Part shown: positions 16,409 to 25,990 of the stretch, piece after piece
Layout: each line of letters begins with the position of its first letter
Numbering within the stretch: position 1 is the stretch's first letter
Origin: Paenibacillus glycinis
Lineage (GTDB): Bacteria; Bacillota; Bacilli; Paenibacillales; Paenibacillaceae
NCBI RefSeq assembly: GCF_009909185.1
Contig: NZ_JAAAMV010000002.1
Location: 310,001-374,000 of the forward strand
DNA: 64,000 nt
Direction: 5' to 3'
Position numbers and translations under genes: made by a program
Notes under the pieces: generated by a model
What the model was told of the DNA's origin: nothing
Databases searched by the model: none
Seen by the model: the letters and a program-made list of their open reading frames with translations, nothing else

Positions 16409-16966
16409 ATGAAACACGCACGTTTGTTGAAAGGAACGGCCGCCGCCGCATTGCTTATCGGACTCGCGGCCGTCAATCCGCTCCAGGCGCTGGCCCGCGA
16501 CCATCACGAGCAGCAGGCGCCGGCGGTGACGGTAAAGCTCGTCAACGCCAGAGGCGAAGCGATCGGTTCCGCGACGCTCACCCAGAAGCACGATGCGGTA
16601 ATGGTCCGCGTCGAAGCGAGCAAGCTGACGCCGGGCGAACACGGGCTGCATTTCCACGAGACGGGCAAATGCGAAATTCCGGGCTTTACGACCGCAGGCG
16701 CGCATTTCAACCCGGCCGCGAGAATGCACGGCTTCAATAATCCGAAGGGCTTCCATAACGGCGACCTGCCCAATCTCAAGGCGGATGCCGGCGGCAACGC
16801 CAAAGCCGAATTCGAAACCAAGGTCGTGACGCTGAAGCAGGGCGAGCCGAACTCGCTGCTCAAAACCGGCGGAACCGCGCTCGTCATTCACGATAAAGCC
16901 GACGACTACGTCACCGATCCGTCCGGCAATTCCGGCGACCGGATCGCCTGCGGGGTCATTCAATAA
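16409..16966 (+). CDS. sodC: Secreted Cu/Zn superoxide dismutase
   Basis: The 185-residue product has a Sec signal peptide (cleavage near residue 29, LQALA). The mature domain carries the SodC copper/zinc ligands: LHFHETG, the AGAHFNP His, MHG, and HDKADDYVTDPSGN, with the disulfide Cys pair in GKCEIPG and RIACGVI. It should dismutate superoxide outside the membrane. No lipobox is visible, unlike the Bacillus lipoprotein form. The start is the ATG at 16409, 9 nt after AGGAGG; the upstream in-frame ATGs lie on or before this site. Confidence 0.92.
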   Translation: MKHARLLKGTAAAALLIGLAAVNPLQALARDHHEQQAPAVTVKLVNARGEAIGSATLTQKHDAVMVRVEASKLTPGEHGLHFHETGKCEIPGFTTAGAHFNPAARMHGFNNPKGFHNGDLPNLKADAGGNAKAEFETKVVTLKQGEPNSLLKTGGTALVIHDKADDYVTDPSGNSGDRIACGVIQ

Positions 16967-16982
16967 AGAAACGCTTCGATTC

Positions 16983-17019
16983 GAAGCCACGGCCGGGACA
17001 CCGCTGCCGCGGCTTCTTT
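16983..17019 (+). terminator. Terminator of sodC
   Basis: GAAGCC...GGCTTC arms with an inner CGGC/GCCG stem are followed by TTTC, shortly after the stop. Confidence 0.7.
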
Positions 17020-17113
17020 CGTTTACATGCGGCCGGAAATCCGCTACATTGATAGAGTTGCAGAATCGGAGAGTCCGAGAGAAACCAGACCAGCATGAAG
17101 GAGCAGGAAACAG

Positions 17114-17581
17114 ATGAACGCAGGCACGACGAAAGCATTATCCCCTTGGGTGGAGGCGCTTGACCTGAAACCCCATCCGGAGGGCGGCTGGTATAAGGAA
17201 CTATGGAAGGCCTCCTTCGCGATACCGCAGGAGGTGCTCGGAGGCGCGTATTCCGGGGCGCGATTCGCGGCCACGTCGATTTATTTCGTGCTGCACCCGG
17301 ACGAATTTTCCGACTGGCATACCGTCCTGTCCGACGAACTGTGGCTCTGGCATGCCGGAAGCCCGCTGCTGCTGACGCTGGGCGGAACGGATGCCGAGCC
17401 GCGGAAGACCGAGGACATCGTGATCGGACCGGATATCGCGAACGGCCAGCATCCGCAGGCGCTCGTGCCGGCGAACGCCTGGCAGATGGCGAAGCCGCTC
17501 GGCGACGAGCCGGTGCTCGTCTCCTGCGTCGTCGCCCCCGGCTTCCACTATGACGATTTCAAGCTGATCGCGCGCGATTAA
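17114..17581 (+). CDS. DUF985 cupin-family protein
   Basis: The 155-residue single cupin domain of the DUF985 type: LKPHPEGGWYKELW near the N-terminus, then SIYFVLHPDEFSDWHTVLSDELWLWHAGSPL, and the C-terminal VSCVVAPGFHYDDFKL. The conserved His and Asp residues suggest a small metal or sugar binding barrel, but the family function is unknown. AAGGAG sits 9 nt before the ATG. It is a single-gene unit with a terminator. Confidence 0.88.
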   Translation: MNAGTTKALSPWVEALDLKPHPEGGWYKELWKASFAIPQEVLGGAYSGARFAATSIYFVLHPDEFSDWHTVLSDELWLWHAGSPLLLTLGGTDAEPRKTEDIVIGPDIANGQHPQALVPANAWQMAKPLGDEPVLVSCVVAPGFHYDDFKLIARD

Positions 17582-17600
17582 GCCGGGCACGGAACAAGCG

Positions 17601-17630
17601 AAAGCCAACCAGTAAATTCTGGTTGGCTTT
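17601..17630 (+). terminator. Bidirectional terminator hairpin
   Basis: A perfect 12-bp stem AAAGCCAACCAG with its complement and a 6-nt loop, flanked by A and T. Confidence 0.85.
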
Positions 17631-17817
17631 CTAATTGTCAACCCCCGGTTTATGAAGCATTTCTCATTATTTTCTAACAAACCGCTTTTTTGCCTTGGTG
17701 CGAAAGGGTTTTCGTTTACATTGGTAAGTTGTGGAAGGTTTAGGCGTGCTATAGTAATTCTCGAGCATATCCCGTCCACGGTCTACACCAAACCCTTTCC
17801 ACCAGGAGGAAGACACC

Positions 17818-18327
17818 ATGAAAACCACGATGAAAGCAACCTTCTCCAAAAAACTGCTCGCCCTCGCGCTTGGCGTGTCGCTCGCTTTCACGGGCGCGCT
17901 GACGTTGACGCCGCATACGACGCATGCCGCGTCGTCCTCGTCCACGACGGCCCTCGCGAACAAGATCGAAGCGACCGGCAAGAAATACTTGGGCGTTCCT
18001 TATAAATTCGGCGCGAAATCCGGCATCACGAGCGCGTTCGACTGCTCTTCCTTCATTCAATACATCTTCAAGAAGAACGGCATCAGCCTGCCGCGCTCGT
18101 CCCAGCAGCAATCGAAGGTCGGCGTCAGAGTGTCCAAGAGCGCCCTCAAGCCGGGCGACCTCGTCTTCTCCGACACGAACGGCGACGGCGTCATCAACCA
18201 CGTCAGCCTCTACATCGGCGACGGCAAGCTGCTGCACACGTACCGGGTCGGCATCGGCGTGACCGTCTCCACGTTCAAGGGAAGCACGTGGGACAATCGC
18301 TTCGTCACGGCGCGCCGCGTCCTCTAG
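17818..18327 (+). CDS. Secreted NlpC/P60 peptidase
   Basis: The 169-residue exported protein has a signal peptide (about residues 1-37, ending THA) and an NlpC/P60 domain with catalytic Cys76 (FDCSSF), His128 (INHVSLYIG) and a third polar residue at His140. Such enzymes cleave gamma-D-glutamyl-diaminopimelate bonds in cell-wall peptides. There is no separate wall-binding domain, so it is a minimal secreted hydrolase. AGGAGG lies 8 nt before the ATG. A strong terminator follows. Confidence 0.92.
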   Translation: MKTTMKATFSKKLLALALGVSLAFTGALTLTPHTTHAASSSSTTALANKIEATGKKYLGVPYKFGAKSGITSAFDCSSFIQYIFKKNGISLPRSSQQQSKVGVRVSKSALKPGDLVFSDTNGDGVINHVSLYIGDGKLLHTYRVGIGVTVSTFKGSTWDNRFVTARRVL

Positions 18328-18343
18328 CATCCTCCGCCGTCCG

Positions 18344-18376
18344 CGTGCGGGAGCCTCGTGCTCCCGCACGTTTTTT
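18344..18376 (+). terminator. Rho-independent terminator
   Basis: The 11-bp stem CGTGCGGGAGC with its complement and loop CTCGT is followed by six T. Confidence 0.92.
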
Positions 18377-18463
18377 GCGTGGATGGGCAAGCGTATAGTC
18401 CCGTCCCGCCGGCGCCCCATACACTGGAGAAGAAAGGGATATCCGCTCAGGGAGGCGTTGGCG

Positions 18464-19093
18464 ATGAAATTGGATATAGGCTGCGGCGCTCATAAACGGC
18501 CGGATTACTACGGGATCGACCGCGTCGCGCTGCCCGGCGTCAATTGGGTCAGCGACTTGAACGGCGACCTCCCGTTCCCGGACCATTCCGTGGAATCCGT
18601 CGCGGTATGCCGGATGCTCCCTTACGTGGACGATCTCGCGCACACGCTGTCGGAGCTCTACCGCATCAGCATGGACAGGGCCGTCCTTACCGTCTTATGT
18701 CCGTACGCGCATCATTTCCGCCACAGCTCCAACCCTTACTTGAAGCACCGCTTCGACGAACATACCCCCCGCTACTTGACCGCGCGCTTCATGCAGCCCG
18801 ACGACGGACCGGCCTGTCCCCCCCTTGCCCCGTACGATTACTTACCCCCGCTCCCCTATGATTTCCGGCTGCTTCATATGGAACTGTTCTACGAGCCGGC
18901 TTATTCCCCTCCGCTGTACGAACCCGACGAGCTGGAGATGCTGAAGGAACTGCAGGCGAACGTCGTGGATGAGATCCTGTACCGCTTCGTCGCGGTCAAA
19001 AGCGAGCTCGGCTTGGAGGAGTGGCGCCAACTGTGCGTGCAAGAGCATTCCGAGCCGCACGGCGTCCTGCAGCTGCGGCGCCGCGGACAGTAG
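18464..19093 (+). CDS. Class I SAM-dependent methyltransferase-like protein
   Basis: The 209-residue protein begins KLDIGCGAHKRPDYYGIDR, the SAM-binding motif I (residues 3-8) with the acidic end of strand 2 (Asp19). SDLNGDLPFPDHSVESV and LSELYRISMDRAVLTV follow as in methyltransferase-11-type domains. The Pro-rich middle (about residues 110-140) is unusual. The substrate is unknown. GGGAGGCG precedes the ATG at 18464. It lies just upstream of the giant DUF11 gene on the same strand, about 85 nt apart, but I see no terminator or clear coupling. Confidence 0.75.
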   Translation: MKLDIGCGAHKRPDYYGIDRVALPGVNWVSDLNGDLPFPDHSVESVAVCRMLPYVDDLAHTLSELYRISMDRAVLTVLCPYAHHFRHSSNPYLKHRFDEHTPRYLTARFMQPDDGPACPPLAPYDYLPPLPYDFRLLHMELFYEPAYSPPLYEPDELEMLKELQANVVDEILYRFVAVKSELGLEEWRQLCVQEHSEPHGVLQLRRRGQ

Positions 19094-19114
19094 TCCCTGC
19101 ATCGCCGGGTCATA

Positions 19115-19143
19115 ACATACGCCCGTTTCTCCGCGCATATGCT
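19115..19143 (+). promoter_or_regulatory. Possible mother-cell sigma promoter of the DUF11 gene
   Basis: ACATACG followed after 14 bp by CATATGCT (19136-19143) resembles sigma-K/sigma-E type promoters. The match is partial and made by eye. Confidence 0.25.
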
Positions 19144-19177
19144 CCTATAGTGTATTCAGTCACTCACACGATAGGGG

Positions 19178-22100
19178 GTGAGGAACATTGCTCTCGTAGT
19201 TCGGGCTACCGTGAATTTGACCGGCGCCATCACTTTTACCGGCAATACGCTCGGTCTCAGCCGTTCGACGACGGAGGGCGTTCCCGGTACCCAAGACAGC
19301 ATCGGCGCGTTCGTCACGACCAACACCGCCGTTCGGTTCGGCACGTATCCGTTCGGAACGACGAATAACTATCTGCTCAACAATTCGTCCGCGATACTCG
19401 TATTGCCGTCAGGCAGCTCCGTCGTCTACGCGGAGCTGATTTGGGGCGGCTCTTATCTCGTTCCGGGCGTGAATTTGAGCGCGGCGATCAACAATCCCGT
19501 CACGCTCGTTCTGCCGAACGGCACGTCGGCCAGCGTCACGCCGGATCCCGCAACCGCCAACACGTTCGACCTGGGCTCGGGGCAGCTCGGTTATACCCGT
19601 TCCGCCAACGTCACGTCGCTCATCCAGCAAAGCGGCGCGGGGACGTATACCGCCGGCGCCATCGTCGGAACCATCACCGTCACCGACGCGACCATCAATC
19701 ATGCCGGTTGGACGCTTGGCGTCATTTACGCCAACCCGACCCTTCCGTTTCGCAACATGTCGCTGCGCGCCGGCGCCGTGCTTATCCAAGCGGATTCCGG
19801 TCCCGTCACGACGACGCTGACGGGCTTCGCAACGCCGGTAACCGGGACGCTCGGGGGCAGGGCGTTATTCAGCGCGCAGGAAGGCGATGCCAACCGTTCG
19901 GGCGATCAAGCCCTGTTCGGACCGACCGCGGCGGCGCTCGTCGCGTTGTCGGGACCGAACAATTTCGCGAACAACTTCTTCGCCTCGCAGATCAACAACG
20001 ATGCGGGCAACCTGGACCAAACCGGCACCTTCGGCACCCGGAATCAAGTCAACGGCGCTCCGGGCTCCAATATCGTCGGCGGCCGGCAAGGCTGGGACAT
20101 CACCAACATTAACGTTTCCGCGCAGCTGGCCAACAATCAATCGTCGGCGGTGCTCCGGCTCACGACCTCCGGCGATGCCTACGTCGTCAACGGCGTCGCC
20201 ATCCAAGTCAACATCAATTCGCCTACGATCACCGTCTCCAAGAGCGCGAACGTCGCGGGCACCGTCATCGGCGATCAGATCACGTATACCGTCACCGTCA
20301 ACAACACCGGCAACGCGAGCGCGGCAAGCGTCGTCGTCAGCGATACGCTGCCGGCAGGCTCCGCCTTCGTCGCCGGAAGCGTCGTCGTCTCCGGCGTATC
20401 GAGGCCGACGGCCGACATCACGGCCGGCGTTCCCATCGGCTCCTTGGCCTTCGGCACCTCCGTCACGCTTACATATCGGGCCGTCGTGACCTCGCTGCCG
20501 AACTCGCAGCAGCTGTCGAACACCGCCAACGCCGCCTTTACGTTCCAGAGCGTCGCGGGCGGGGACGTGATCAGCGGGGTCATCCCGTCGAACACGGTCA
20601 ATACGCCCGTCTACGCGCCGGTCATCGCGATGACCAAGAGCGCGAATACCGCGAACGCGTCCGTCGGTTCTACCGTCACGTACTCGGTGCTCGTCTCGAA
20701 TACCGGCAGCATCGGCGCGACCACGACCTTTACCGACAACATCCCGGCGGGCAGCACGTTCGTGCCGAACAGCTTTGCCGTAAACGGCGTCACCCAGCCG
20801 GGCGCCAATCCGGCAACCGGCGTCAACATCGGCGTCGTGCCGGCCGGCGGTTCGCGGACCGTTACTTTCCAGGTGCTCGTCAACAGCCTTCCGTCGCCGC
20901 CGCAGCTGACGGACCAAGCAACCGCGACGTATATCTACAGTCCGCCTGACGGCCGAACGCTGAACGGTTCGGCGGCATCGAACACGCTCACGATTCCCGT
21001 CAGCCTGCCGAACGTCAATTCAACGAAAAGCGCGAACCGGACGGCGACGACCGTCGGGGATACGGTCACGTTCACGACGGTCGTCGCCAACAGCGGCGTG
21101 GCCCCGGTGACGAACGTGATCTTCAATGATCCGGTTCCCGCGGGAACCGCCTTCGTATCGGGTTCCGTCACCGTGAACGGCGTCGCCCAGCCAAACGCCG
21201 TGCCGGCCGGCGGCATCTCGCTCGGCACGATCGCGGCGGGAAGCTCCTCGACGGTCGTGTTTCAAGTGCTCGTCACGTCGCTGCCGAGCCCTGCGCAGAT
21301 CAGCAACCGGTCTTCGACCTCCTACAGCTCGGGAACGTTCACCGGCGTTTCCCTTTCCAACTCGGTCAGCGTGCCGGCTTTCCTGCCGGTGATCGGCGCG
21401 CAGAAATCGGCCAGCGAGACGCAGGCCACCGTCGGCGATACCATCACGTACACGTTCGCGATCCAGAATGCGGGCAATTACGTTGCGCTGCTGACGCTGA
21501 CGGATGCGCTGCCGGCCGGCACGGTCTACGTCCCGAACAGCATCTCCGTCAACGGCTCGCCTCGACCGGCCGCCACCCCGCAAACCGGCATCCCGATAGG
21601 CGTAGTCGCCGCGGGCGGTTCCGCGACGGTGGTCTTCTCGGTCGTGCTGCAATCGCTGCCGAATCCCCCGAATCTCATCAACCAGGGATCGATCGCGTAT
21701 GCGTATACGCTGCCGGACAACCGGACGTTCAACGGCGCCGTCAATTCCAATGCGGTCAACATTCCCGCCTCCTCGCCGAACGTAACCGTCGCCAAAAGCG
21801 CAAGCGAATCGGTCGCCGCGGTCGGAGACGAAGTCACGTACACGCTCGTCGTGACCAACAACGGCATCGTGCCCGTTACGCAGGTCATCGTCTCGGATCC
21901 GATTCCGGACGGCTCCCAGTTCATCGCCGGCAGCGTGCTCGTCGGCGGTGTTCCCGCGCCTTCGGCCAATCCGGCATCCGGCGTGGCCGTCGGTTCGATC
22001 GCGCCGTCCGCCTCGGTGACCGTCTCGTTCCGGGTCGCGGTCGTCGCGGTACCGGCAGGCGGTTCCCTGAGCAACCGGGGCGCGGTCAGCTTTACCTCCG

Positions 22101-25100
22101 GCGCCTTCACCGGATCGTCGTTCTCGAACACGATCGCCATTCCCGTGTTTCAACCGATCATCTCGATGCTGAAGAGCGCGAACCGGACGGCGGCGACGCT
22201 CGGCGACACGGTGGTCTACACGCTGCAGGTGCAAAATACCGGCAATATCGGCGCGAACGTCAACGTAACGGACAATATCCCGGCGGGCACGACGTTCATC
22301 ACCAACTCCGTTCTGCTGAACGGCGCGCCGCAGCCGGGCACCAACCCGGCCACCGGCATTCCGATCTTCACGATCGCTCCCGCGGGCTCGGCCGTCGTCA
22401 CCTTCGAGGTCGTCGTCGATTCCCTGCCTAATCCGCAGCAGCTCGTCAACCAAGGAAACGCCGCCTATTCCTATACGCTGCCCGACAGCAGGACGCTCTC
22501 CGGCAATACGCCGTCCAACGTCGTGACCATCCCCGTCTCCGCGCCGAACGTTTCCGTCGTCCTCAGCACGACGGCCGTCGACGCGGTGACGGGCGACACG
22601 ATCGTCTATACCGGCGTCGTGACGAACAACGGCATCGCGACCGTCAACAACGTCACCTTCGTCGGGCCCGCGATACCCGGCACTTCCTTCGTGCCGGGCA
22701 GCGTGACGGTGAACGGAGCGGCAAGACCACAGGCGGATCCTTCCGCCGGTATTCTGATCGGTTCCTTGGCGCCAGGCGCCTCTGCGACCGTGACCTATGG
22801 GGTGAATATTAATATGCCTGTTTCCGATCAGATTCTCAATCAGTCGACCGTCAGCTTCACGTCCGGCGCATTCTCCGCCACGTCCTCGTCCAACGTGACG
22901 ACGACGCCGGTGACGCAGCCGATCATCGGGATGGTCAAAACGGCCAATACGGCGAACGCGTCCGTCGGCGATACCGTCACGTTCACGATCGCGGTCAGCA
23001 ACACCGGCAATTTGCCCGCCAACGTGACCGTGACGGATACCGTGCCGACGACGACGACGTTCCAGGCGAACAGCGTCATCGTCAACGGCACGCCGCAGCC
23101 GGGCGCCACGCCGACGGGCGGCATCAATGCCGGCACGATCAATCCCGGGGCGACCACATTCGTCATGTTCTCCGTCGTCATCGACTCGCTGCCCAATCCG
23201 CAATTCCTGGTCAACCAAGCGTCGTCGACCTATACGTTCACGCCGCCCGACGGCCGGCTCCTGACGCGGACCCAGCAGTCCAACACGCTGTCCATTCCCG
23301 TCTCTTCGCCCAATGTGACCGCCGTGAAATCGTCCACGTCGACCGCCGTTTCCGTCGGGGACGTCATCCCCTATTCGGTGCTGGTATCGAACGCGGGCAT
23401 CGCGCCGATCTCCAATGTCGTGTTCATCGACGGCATTCCGGCCGGCACGGCGCTCGTTCCGGGCAGCGTGACGGTGAACGGCATCGTCGTGCCGGGCGGC
23501 AATCCGGCTTCCGGCGTCACGCTGGGCACGATTGCGAGCGGCGCCAACGCGACGGTCGCGTACGCGCTGACCGTTACGTCCGTGCCGACGCCGGCGACGA
23601 TCACGAACCAATCCACCGTCTCTTACACGTCCGGCGCGTTCTCCGGCATCAGCTTCTCAAACACCGTCAACATCCCGGTCTTCCAGCCGGTCATCGGAGT
23701 GGTGAAATCGGCAAGCACGACGAACGCCACCGTCGGCGATACGGTCAATTATTCGTTCGCCGTCTCCAATACCGGCAACTACGTGGCGCTCACCACCCTG
23801 ACGGATACGATCGCGCCGGAGGTCTCGTTCGTGCCGAACAGCGTCATCGTCAACGGCACGCCGCAGCCGGGCGCGGATCCGGTCACGGGCATCCCGCTCA
23901 ACGTCATCGCGCCGGGAACGACGACGACCGTGACGTTCTCCGTCGTCATCAACTCGCTGCCGGCGGGACAGCAATTATCCAATCAAGCGACGGCCTCTTA
24001 CGCTTATACGCTTCCGGACGGCCGGACGCTAACCGGCTCGTCGCTCTCCAATACGCTCTCGTTCCCGGTATCTCCTCCGGACGTCAGCGTCGTCAAAAGC
24101 ACGGCCAGCACGGCGCTCACGACCGGCGACACCTTGTCGTACAGCATCGTCGTCGGAAACGGCGGGATCGCGCCGGTCGATAATGTCGTCTTCTCCGACC
24201 CGATTCCGGCGGGCACTTCGTTCCAGACGGGAAGCGTCACGATCGGCGGCGTCGCGCAGCCGAACGCCAATCCGGCCGCCGGGTTCTCGCTCGGGTCCAT
24301 CCCGGCGGGAGGCTCGGTGACGGTGACGTTCAGCGTTACCGTCAACGCGGTTCCGGCAGGCGGATTGGTCAGCAACCGCTCCTCGGTCAGCTTCACGTCG
24401 GGCGTCTTCTCGGCGGTCACGTTCTCGAACACGGTCACGACGCCGGTCTATGAACCGGTTATCTCCCTCGCGAAAAGTTCGCCGACGATTCTCGCCAGCG
24501 TGGGCAGCAACGTCAGCTATACGGTCGTCGCGACGAACAGCGGCAATTATCCGGCGCAGGTCACGCTCTTCGACAACGTGCCGGACGGCACGACGTTCGT
24601 GCCGAACAGCGTCGTGGTCGGCGGCGCGCCGCAAGCAGGGGCAGACCCGTCGGTCGGCTTCAGCATCGGCATCGTGCCGCCCGGCGGCAGCGTGACGACG
24701 ACGTTCGAATACCTGATCGTCTCGCTTCCGGCGACGCAGCAGCTCATCAACCAAGCGACGAGCAATTACCTCTATACCCTGCCGGATACGCGTTCCTTCT
24801 CGCGCAGCGCCCAATCGAACATCCTGCAAATTCCTGTCAGCTCGCCGAACTTGACGGTCGTCAAGAGCACGCCGTCGACGGATGCCGTCATCGGCGATAT
24901 CGTGACGTACTCGAGTCTCGTGACGAACGTGTCCATCGCGACCGTAACCAGCGTCGTGCTGAGCGACATCGTCCCGGCGGGAACGACGTTCGTGCCGGGA
25001 ACCGTCGTCGTCGGGGGCATTCCGCAGCCGAGCGCCGACCCGGCAACGGGCATTCCGGTCGGCACGATCGCGCCGAGCGCCTCGGTCACGGTATCCTTCA

Positions 25101-25891
25101 ACGTCACGGTCAATTCGCTGCCCGGGTCCGGTCTCATCAGCAACCAATCGAAGGTCAGCTTCACCTCCGGCGTGTTCTCCGGCACGAGCACGTCCAACAC
25201 GGTCACGACGCCCGTGTACAATCCGATCATCGGCGTGCTCAAGACCGCCAGCACGGCCAGCGCCACCGTCGGCGACACGATCACCTATTCGCTCGACGTC
25301 ACCAATACGGGCAATCTGGCGGCGACCGTCACGGTCTTCGATACGATCCCGGTCGGCGCCGAATTCGTGCCGAACAGCGTGACCGTCGGCGGCGTTCCGC
25401 AGCCGGGCGCCGACCCTACGACCGGTATCCCGATCGGCGTCGTCCCCCCGGGCGCTTCGGTGCACGTGCTCGTCTCGCTGCAGGTTACGGTCGACGCGTT
25501 GCCGTCGCCGCAGCAGCTGGTCAACCAGGCGACCGCATCTTATTCGTTCTCCCCGCCGGACGGCAGAACCCTATTCGGCTCCGTACTTTCCAACGTCGTC
25601 GTCATTCCGGTGTCTTCGCCGAACGTCACGGTCGTCAAGACCACGAATGCCATCGACGCGGTCAGCGGCGACACGATCACGTATACGATTACCGTCACGA
25701 ACAACGGCATTTCGCCGGTCAATAGCGTCACCGTGGTCGATCCCGTGCCTGCCGGCGTCACCTTCATCGCGGGCAGCGTGACCGTCAACGGAGTGCCGGT
25801 TCCCGCGGCCAATCCGAACAGCGGGATTCCGGTCGGCACCATTGCCGCCGGAGCCGTATCGACCGTCACGTTCCAGGTGCTCGTGCTATGA
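19178..25891 (+). CDS. Giant DUF11-repeat surface protein (frame broken at 3' end)
   Basis: About 2237 residues. The first ~345 residues form a non-repeated domain (FTGNTLGLSRST..., then a region with YAELIWGG). Fourteen full DUF11 domains follow and a fifteenth is cut by the stop at 25889-25891. Each domain starts with a pattern like VSKSAN-x(5)-VGDxxTYxVxVxNxGN and contains a PAGTxFVPGSVxVNG core. Domains alternate in two types. There is no signal peptide, no Cys and no sortase or S-layer anchor in this ORF. The start is unclear: GTG at 19178 is used here, but AGGGGGTGAGG just before an ATT at 19187 also fits. DUF11 proteins are cell- or spore-surface proteins; the exact place is inference. 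Confidence 0.85.
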   Translation: MRNIALVVRATVNLTGAITFTGNTLGLSRSTTEGVPGTQDSIGAFVTTNTAVRFGTYPFGTTNNYLLNNSSAILVLPSGSSVVYAELIWGGSYLVPGVNLSAAINNPVTLVLPNGTSASVTPDPATANTFDLGSGQLGYTRSANVTSLIQQSGAGTYTAGAIVGTITVTDATINHAGWTLGVIYANPTLPFRNMSLRAGAVLIQADSGPVTTTLTGFATPVTGTLGGRALFSAQEGDANRSGDQALFGPTAAALVALSGPNNFANNFFASQINNDAGNLDQTGTFGTRNQVNGAPGSNIVGGRQGWDITNINVSAQLANNQSSAVLRLTTSGDAYVVNGVAIQVNINSPTITVSKSANVAGTVIGDQITYTVTVNNTGNASAASVVVSDTLPAGSAFVAGSVVVSGVSRPTADITAGVPIGSLAFGTSVTLTYRAVVTSLPNSQQLSNTANAAFTFQSVAGGDVISGVIPSNTVNTPVYAPVIAMTKSANTANASVGSTVTYSVLVSNTGSIGATTTFTDNIPAGSTFVPNSFAVNGVTQPGANPATGVNIGVVPAGGSRTVTFQVLVNSLPSPPQLTDQATATYIYSPPDGRTLNGSAASNTLTIPVSLPNVNSTKSANRTATTVGDTVTFTTVVANSGVAPVTNVIFNDPVPAGTAFVSGSVTVNGVAQPNAVPAGGISLGTIAAGSSSTVVFQVLVTSLPSPAQISNRSSTSYSSGTFTGVSLSNSVSVPAFLPVIGAQKSASETQATVGDTITYTFAIQNAGNYVALLTLTDALPAGTVYVPNSISVNGSPRPAATPQTGIPIGVVAAGGSATVVFSVVLQSLPNPPNLINQGSIAYAYTLPDNRTFNGAVNSNAVNIPASSPNVTVAKSASESVAAVGDEVTYTLVVTNNGIVPVTQVIVSDPIPDGSQFIAGSVLVGGVPAPSANPASGVAVGSIAPSASVTVSFRVAVVAVPAGGSLSNRGAVSFTSGAFTGSSFSNTIAIPVFQPIISMLKSANRTAATLGDTVVYTLQVQNTGNIGANVNVTDNIPAGTTFITNSVLLNGAPQPGTNPATGIPIFTIAPAGSAVVTFEVVVDSLPNPQQLVNQGNAAYSYTLPDSRTLSGNTPSNVVTIPVSAPNVSVVLSTTAVDAVTGDTIVYTGVVTNNGIATVNNVTFVGPAIPGTSFVPGSVTVNGAARPQADPSAGILIGSLAPGASATVTYGVNINMPVSDQILNQSTVSFTSGAFSATSSSNVTTTPVTQPIIGMVKTANTANASVGDTVTFTIAVSNTGNLPANVTVTDTVPTTTTFQANSVIVNGTPQPGATPTGGINAGTINPGATTFVMFSVVIDSLPNPQFLVNQASSTYTFTPPDGRLLTRTQQSNTLSIPVSSPNVTAVKSSTSTAVSVGDVIPYSVLVSNAGIAPISNVVFIDGIPAGTALVPGSVTVNGIVVPGGNPASGVTLGTIASGANATVAYALTVTSVPTPATITNQSTVSYTSGAFSGISFSNTVNIPVFQPVIGVVKSASTTNATVGDTVNYSFAVSNTGNYVALTTLTDTIAPEVSFVPNSVIVNGTPQPGADPVTGIPLNVIAPGTTTTVTFSVVINSLPAGQQLSNQATASYAYTLPDGRTLTGSSLSNTLSFPVSPPDVSVVKSTASTALTTGDTLSYSIVVGNGGIAPVDNVVFSDPIPAGTSFQTGSVTIGGVAQPNANPAAGFSLGSIPAGGSVTVTFSVTVNAVPAGGLVSNRSSVSFTSGVFSAVTFSNTVTTPVYEPVISLAKSSPTILASVGSNVSYTVVATNSGNYPAQVTLFDNVPDGTTFVPNSVVVGGAPQAGADPSVGFSIGIVPPGGSVTTTFEYLIVSLPATQQLINQATSNYLYTLPDTRSFSRSAQSNILQIPVSSPNLTVVKSTPSTDAVIGDIVTYSSLVTNVSIATVTSVVLSDIVPAGTTFVPGTVVVGGIPQPSADPATGIPVGTIAPSASVTVSFNVTVNSLPGSGLISNQSKVSFTSGVFSGTSTSNTVTTPVYNPIIGVLKTASTASATVGDTITYSLDVTNTGNLAATVTVFDTIPVGAEFVPNSVTVGGVPQPGADPTTGIPIGVVPPGASVHVLVSLQVTVDALPSPQQLVNQATASYSFSPPDGRTLFGSVLSNVVVIPVSSPNVTVVKTTNAIDAVSGDTITYTITVTNNGISPVNSVTVVDPVPAGVTFIAGSVTVNGVPVPAANPNSGIPVGTIAAGAVSTVTFQVLVL

Positions 25892-25990
25892 CCGAAAGCC
25901 TGCCGCAGACGGTCAGCAACCAATCGGTCGTGACCTTCGATAACGGCACGACCACCGAATTCGCTTATTCCAATACCGTGAATACCCAGA
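20618..25990 (+). repeat. 768-bp tandem repeat array encoding DUF11 domain pairs
   Basis: The odd-type domain start (Pro-Val/Ile-Ile codons) recurs at 20618, 21386, 22154, 22919, 23687, 24455 and 25223. This is a period of 768 bp (once 765), each unit coding a pair of DUF11 domains of about 128 residues. The units are diverged, not identical, which points to old duplication with selection on length. Confidence 0.85.

Noticed and set aside
17640..17817. A c-di-AMP (ydaO-type) riboswitch before the NlpC/P60 gene
   Set aside because: Such riboswitches often precede wall hydrolases, but none of the conserved core sequences is visible and there is no leader terminator.
21020..23611. An 863-residue antisense ORF opposite the DUF11 gene
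   Set aside because: It is Arg/Gly/Asp-rich low-complexity translation of the repeat complement; GC-rich codon bias leaves the opposite strand open without selection.
19178..25891. CRISPR-like or satellite interpretation of the regular repeats
   Set aside because: The units are 768 bp, coding and in frame for DUF11 domains, with no short direct repeats and spacers and no cas genes.
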